Assembly: GCF_007565055.1 (NCBI RefSeq)
Contig: NC_044565.1
Coordinates: 44,837,711 to 44,901,710, forward strand
DNA: 64,000 nt
Direction: 5' to 3'
From: Rhinopithecus roxellana
Lineage: Eukaryota > Chordata > Mammalia > Primates > Cercopithecidae
A program made the translations under genes and the position numbers. A model generated the notes under the pieces. That model was not told the origin of the DNA and searched no databases. It saw only the letters and a program-made list of their open reading frames with translations. Below are positions 59,543-64,000 of the stretch, one piece after another. Within the stretch, counting starts at the first letter, position 1, and every line of letters begins with the position of its first letter.

Positions 59543-59591
<49 letters not shown>
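59543..59591. repeat. (AC)n microsatellite, about 24 units, uninterrupted
   Basis: A pure AC run followed by 'atcaagatatagatataaat'. Long uninterrupted length predicts polymorphism. Confidence 0.97.
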
Positions 59592-59592
<1 letters not shown>

Positions 59593-60925
59593 CAAGATAT
59601 AGATATAAATATAGATGATATATATCTTTGTACCCAGGGATGCCTAACAAAGTAAGACGTACTCCAATGTGTATTTTTTTAATGAGTCATAATAAAGGTA
59701 ATAAGCACAGCCACGAGAATGTTGGGTAAGAGCATAGAAAAGGCTAAAGATTAAGCAACAGGAGAATTTGGGCTCTAATTTGGGTATTGGTGTTTATGCC
59801 ACTCTGATTCTTTTACCACATTAATTTGGGCCACCAGAAGTTTTTCTATCTAAACAAACAAAGGGATTTGATTGCGCAATCTAAATCCTTTCTAGTTCTC
59901 TAATTCCATAGTTCATTTCAACTCATTCCCTCTACTAACAAAGCAACTCAAAGGCAATATTCTATATCTGGATTTATCTTTTTATATAAAAGGCAATAAT
60001 AATGTAACACCTTTGAAAACAAATCACAAAACTAGTAAGTATACTTTTATTGAGGTTGGGTAGATGTGTTTTGTAAGGAAGTATCCGGTTTCACTTGAAA
60101 GTGTACAGTGAGAGATCTTCAACAAATGTAGACCAGCTGAGAATGAACAAACTCTAAGTAAATAAATGTAACTTGCTAAAAAAAAGACTATGAATATTAT
60201 TTTATCCAGGAGCTAAGAAATCAAATTTGTTAAGAAATGAGAGGTCCCAGTTGAACTAACATTGGGAACAGAAAGGCAAGAAACTGCTTAATAATCAGTC
60301 TGGGCAGTGGCAACCACAGAAGCATGCTAGAACTTGTTATATTTATAAAATTGTTGCTCTTCCATGCCCAAGACTTGTCAAAGGCCACTCCCACCAATCT
60401 CAGAGATCCAACAACAGCAGGATAAGGCTGATACTCCTAAGAGATGCCCAGTGAAGTAACAGAGCTAAAGTGCCAAGATTTTTAGATTTTTTGTTTAAAC
60501 AGACCTAGAATTCCAAACTTTGTATATTGCTGTGTAGAAATATTAATTATCTCATGTGGTACAGATCACATAGCATCTAGTACTTAAGATGAACATAATT
60601 ACAGAATGAAGTCTATTCCTTTAATAAATTTGGCCTTGTGAAAAAAATAATAAATGATTACATTTTTATTTCTTTCATTTAATCATGAGCATTTGCAAAC
60701 TTTTTCAGCACTGTACAAAGGAATTATATTGAAGAAGCATTTCTATATATATTATGATTCTACTAGAAATTGATACATCCTCTAGCCTAGTTTTCCCAAG
60801 GATTTTTATGAGATCTCTGCCTGTCTAATCATTTAAACTACAAACTAAAATGCATATGTTTCCACGATTTATCTTAGAGTTGAGATCAAGGCTGGGCTGG
60901 GAATATAGGTATGTTAGATGGTCTT
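59592..60925. other. Unassigned AT-rich sequence
   Basis: No gene or confident repeat was seen. Confidence 0.5.
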
Positions 60926-61233
60926 CTTTTTTTTTTTTTTTTTTTCTTTTCCTTTTGAGATAGAGTCTTTCTCACCCAGGATGGAATGCAGTGGCATGAT
61001 CTCAGCTCACTGTAACCTCCGACTCCTGGGTTCAAGTGATCCTCCCACCTCAGCCTCCCGAGTAGCTGGGACTACAGACATGCGCCACCATGCTCAGCTA
61101 ATTTTTGTATTTTTAGTAGAGATGGGGTTTCACCATGTTGGCCAGGCTGGTCTTGAACTCCTGATCCCAGGTGATCCACCCACCTCAGCCTCCCAAAGTG
61201 CTGGGATTACAGGCTGAGCCACCACGCCCAGCT
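60926..61233 (-). mobile_element. AluS/J-like SINE, inverted
   Basis: Mixed T-rich head with C interruptions, then reverse-complement Alu ('gcagtggcatgatctcagct' to 'gagccaccacgcccagct'). Flanks 'gatggtcttc' and 'gatgttcttt' may be a degraded target duplication. Confidence 0.93.
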
Positions 61234-62868
61234 GATGTTCTTTCCAATGAATATTATTTATTCTAAATTTCTAAATCATTTAAAAATATTTCTTAATATT
61301 AAAATAACTATTTTAAAATGATAAACACAGAGATTGACTTAGAAACTCACCCAATGTCTCAGTAAAGATAGCAAAGACTAAGAACTAGGGATGACCTAGA
61401 TTCTTATATCTCTCCTCTAACTGTCCCAGTTTCTAAACATCCTTTTAATTCCTGAAATTCATCCTAGTCACTAGGTATCAAATGCAATTCCCTTTGTTGA
61501 CAATATGATTCACACTATCTACAATATACTGCATTTGAGGCTAATTTTTTTTAAACAGGAACTCTCCCCAAGTATCATCTCTGCCTTATTTGATCAAACA
61601 GGATAAAAAGAACTCCAACAACTTCTTAGATTGAAATTTGATTTTCTAATTTTTATTTGTTTTATGTGTTCTCCTTTAAAGTGGTTACCCACATAGAGCT
61701 TTAAATTTTCCATTTTTATTCTGTTAAATATACCATACTGTCCAACTTTTTAAAAATTATGTTCCAAAATTAGGGTTTCCACTGGGAATTACTTTTTTAG
61801 CGAGGTCTGTGGTTAAATATACTCTCATCCATTTATTTCTTTTTAAATATTAAGGCATACTTAATTAATTCAAGATTGTTTTCTGTTTGATGTGATCAGT
61901 TCTAAACTCAACCACTATAATGGTAAAATGGAAAGATGAGGTTTCTGGTGGAGTAAGATGGTCTGAAAATGAGTTAGGTTAAATAAAGAAGCAACCAAGA
62001 AATTGACTATCATAGGAGTAAACATTTAAATCAATTTCAAAATTTTCAGGAATAGCTTATGCAAACACACTAACTACCACTTCCATGTTGGTTATCATAT
62101 TGCCTCCTGATGTTTTTCTTTTTAAATTTATAATAAAAAGTATGTGTTCCTCATATGCCATCATATATCATAGATGTTAAGCTTATTGAAACTTTTTTCT
62201 TCCTAAGACAATTATGATTTTTAAATATCTGATAGGAGATATGAAACATTAAGATTACTCTTCTGACATTAGTCTTTGCAAGTGAGGTAACATCTATAGA
62301 ATTTAATATTTAATGTATATTTGCAACACTTCAATGTATAATGTATAATGTATATTCTCTCTTCATGTTCAGCACTATGGTAAAATGTGCTGCTGGTAGG
62401 AAGGATATTTGAATACAATACAAATTTAATTAAGCATCCTCCTCAAGAATTATGGCAAAAAATGACTTTGAAACTTCAAAGTCTTCGAGAAAATAGAAGG
62501 AGTGTTCAGTTTATGTCTACAGACATAGGCTTAATTAACCATTGTGTGAAAGTCTAGATCACACATTTAATTAAACACTTTAAATGATGTTAGATATTTC
62601 AGCCATCAAACAACCACCAAAACTCAAAAGCAAAAACTGATACTACCTCATTTGCTGTAAAACTGCTCAACACTAGAGAAAACTTCTTTAGACTGAAGAT
62701 TTGGGTCTTAAAATAAATTTAGCTTTCTTAAGTGTTATGTGTTGTTTTTCTTTTTTAGAACATATTTTAAATGCATATGTATAATGTTAACCTGTAAAAC
62801 TACCAAGAGAATATTCCATTCACTTATTCAATTGACACATATTTATTCACCACCAAATAAATGCAAGG
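61234..62868. other. Unassigned AT-rich sequence
   Basis: No gene or confident repeat was seen over 1.6 kb. Confidence 0.5.
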
Positions 62869-63461
62869 TGTATGCATTATCTATTACTTAGTAACAAATA
62901 ACCAAAGACTTATCAACTTTAAGCCACACACATTTATTATCTCACAATTTCTGTGGATCAGTAATCCCGGCATGGCTTAATTCAGTCCTCTGCTTCAGTG
63001 TCTCTCCCAAGACGGCATTCAAAGCACTGACCAGAACTGGAATCTCATCTAAGGCTTGACTGAGGGAGGATCTACTTGGAAGTTCATGTGGCCTTGAGCA
63101 GGGTTCACATCTTTCTTTGTAAGCTGTCAGGTGAAATCCTTGACAACTTGCTGGCTGTCAGTCAGTGATCACTACTATTTTCTTACCCTGTGGGTCTCTT
63201 CATAAGGCAGCTTGTTTCACTACAGCCAGCATGGGAGAGTCAGTAGAGAGTTGGCTAGCAAGATTAAAGTGAAAACCTTCCATAATGTAGTCATGGAAAT
63301 AACATTCCATCACCTTGTCCATCTTCTGTTGGTTAGAAGCAAGTCATAGGTCCTATCCACAATCAAGGGGAGGACATTGAAATACCATGAGTCAGGGATC
63401 ACTTGGCCAAACAAGTATAAGTATAATGATACAAGACAGCAATCTGTAGTCTGTCCATGAC
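62869..63461 (-). mobile_element. MLT1-like MaLR LTR, inverted
   Basis: It opens 'tgtatgcattatctattact' and 'tagtaacaaataaccaaaga', then 'aagccacacacatttattat' and 'ctcacaatttctgtggatca', the reversed 3' terminus of MLT1-type LTRs. 'ctgttggttagaagcaagtc' and 'ataggtcctatccacaatca' continue the family. The far boundary is approximate. Confidence 0.75.
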
Positions 63462-63714
63462 AACATTGTTTCAGAACTTGGGGATAAAGTATCGAACAAG
63501 AAAAATGAAACACCTGTTCTTATGTCAAATATAAAATGCAATTAAAAATGCCATTGACACATTGACAGCCTTTCCTTATCCTTTATCACTTTTGGTTGAC
63601 AATAATTTTACATAGAATAATACAGATGTCTGACTTTGTATGATGAACTAAAGGGGTGGATAAAATTAACTACGATATTATTAAAGTTATCCACACATAA
63701 AGTAATGAGATTCT
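63462..63714. other. Unassigned gap
   Basis: No feature was seen. Confidence 0.45.
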
Positions 63715-64000
63715 GCTTTAGCCTTGGAGCAGTGGGAATGGAAATCAACTAGCAAACGCAAAAGACGGTGACCAGCTGCTCTTGGCAAATGGAAAATATA
63801 AAAGAGAGAGATGACAAGGATGGTTACAAAGTTTTCAGCCTCAGCAATCGGGAGAATAATGATGTCTATAAACATACCCTAAAATAACATATTCTTGAAG
63901 AAAGACAATGAGCTTGTTTTAGACATAATAGGTTGAAGGTAGGATAAAAACTAAGAGAGGCAGAAAATAAGTTTCAAAGAGAAATCAGATTTGCAGAAAT
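63715..64000 (-). mobile_element. LINE-2 fragment, inverted, cut by window edge
   Basis: 'gagatgacaaggatggttac', 'agttttcagcctcagcaatc' and 'gagcttgttttagacataat' follow the antisense L2 ORF2 region ('gtcaaggatgactccaaggt', 'tttgagcctgagcaactggg', 'gagttcagttttggacatgt'). Confidence 0.6.

Noticed and set aside
59113..59655. 180-codon plus-strand open frame, the longest outside L1 ORFs
   Set aside because: No domain, no signal or membrane pattern. Its C-terminal quarter is a translated (CA)n microsatellite (Thr-His repeat), and no promoter, splice or polyadenylation context supports it.

Overview
This window is non-coding primate DNA with no supportable host protein-coding gene, exon chain, tRNA or rRNA. 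It is AT-rich, every open reading frame is short, and recognisable sequence is dominated by LINE-1, Alu, L2, MIR, hAT/Tigger DNA transposons and LTR relics, plus (CA)n, (AT)n(GT)n and long A/T tracts. Several young Alus (5543-5855, 24298-24606, 26152-26440, 27090-27416) read 'CTCAAGCCTGTAATCC' near the 5' end, and those covering the right arm read 'GATCCGGCCACTGCACTCC' or its complement. I associate these variants with Old World monkey AluY (AluYR-type) lineages, so the source is probably a cercopithecid such as a macaque, baboon or guenon. All family names are from pattern recognition; no database was searched.

Layout. 1-6 kb: L1 3' ends, two Alus, a palindromic MITE relic and a Tigger/MER2-like element. 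6-23 kb: mostly unassigned AT-rich sequence with scattered MIR, MER5A, hAT, MLT1-like and L2 pieces, a solo LTR at 12.4 kb, and a 66-residue relic at 6.4 kb resembling a PIF/Harbinger transposase. 23.7-36.4 kb: an L1 graveyard. Here old L1M pieces carry three young Alus, and a 5.15-kb L1PA-lineage element has inserted in the same orientation into an older L1, with a 10-bp target-site duplication. 36-51 kb: unassigned sequence with L2, MIR, MER5A, MER20 and a THE1/MST LTR holding an L1 tail. 51.2-55.7 kb: an old L1 with a tandemly repeated 5'UTR, two AluS insertions and about 3 kb of ORF2 missing. 55.7-64 kb: microsatellites, two AluS copies, a possible ERVL-MaLR interior, an MLT1-like LTR and an L2.

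The most interesting signals are structural rather than genic. The 44.4-51.7 kb interval holds three pairs of short direct copies: 125 bp at 100% identity, 143 bp at 94%, and about 94 bp at roughly 80%. The first two look like local templated duplications. A 71-nt foldback with an 18-bp perfect outer stem lies in the same interval at 49.1 kb. A 19-bp perfect inverted repeat abuts an L1 deletion junction at 29.9 kb. A small L1 at 29.3 kb looks like it carries a tiny 3' transduction. I found no new multi-gene system, CRISPR array or operon, and I do not claim one.
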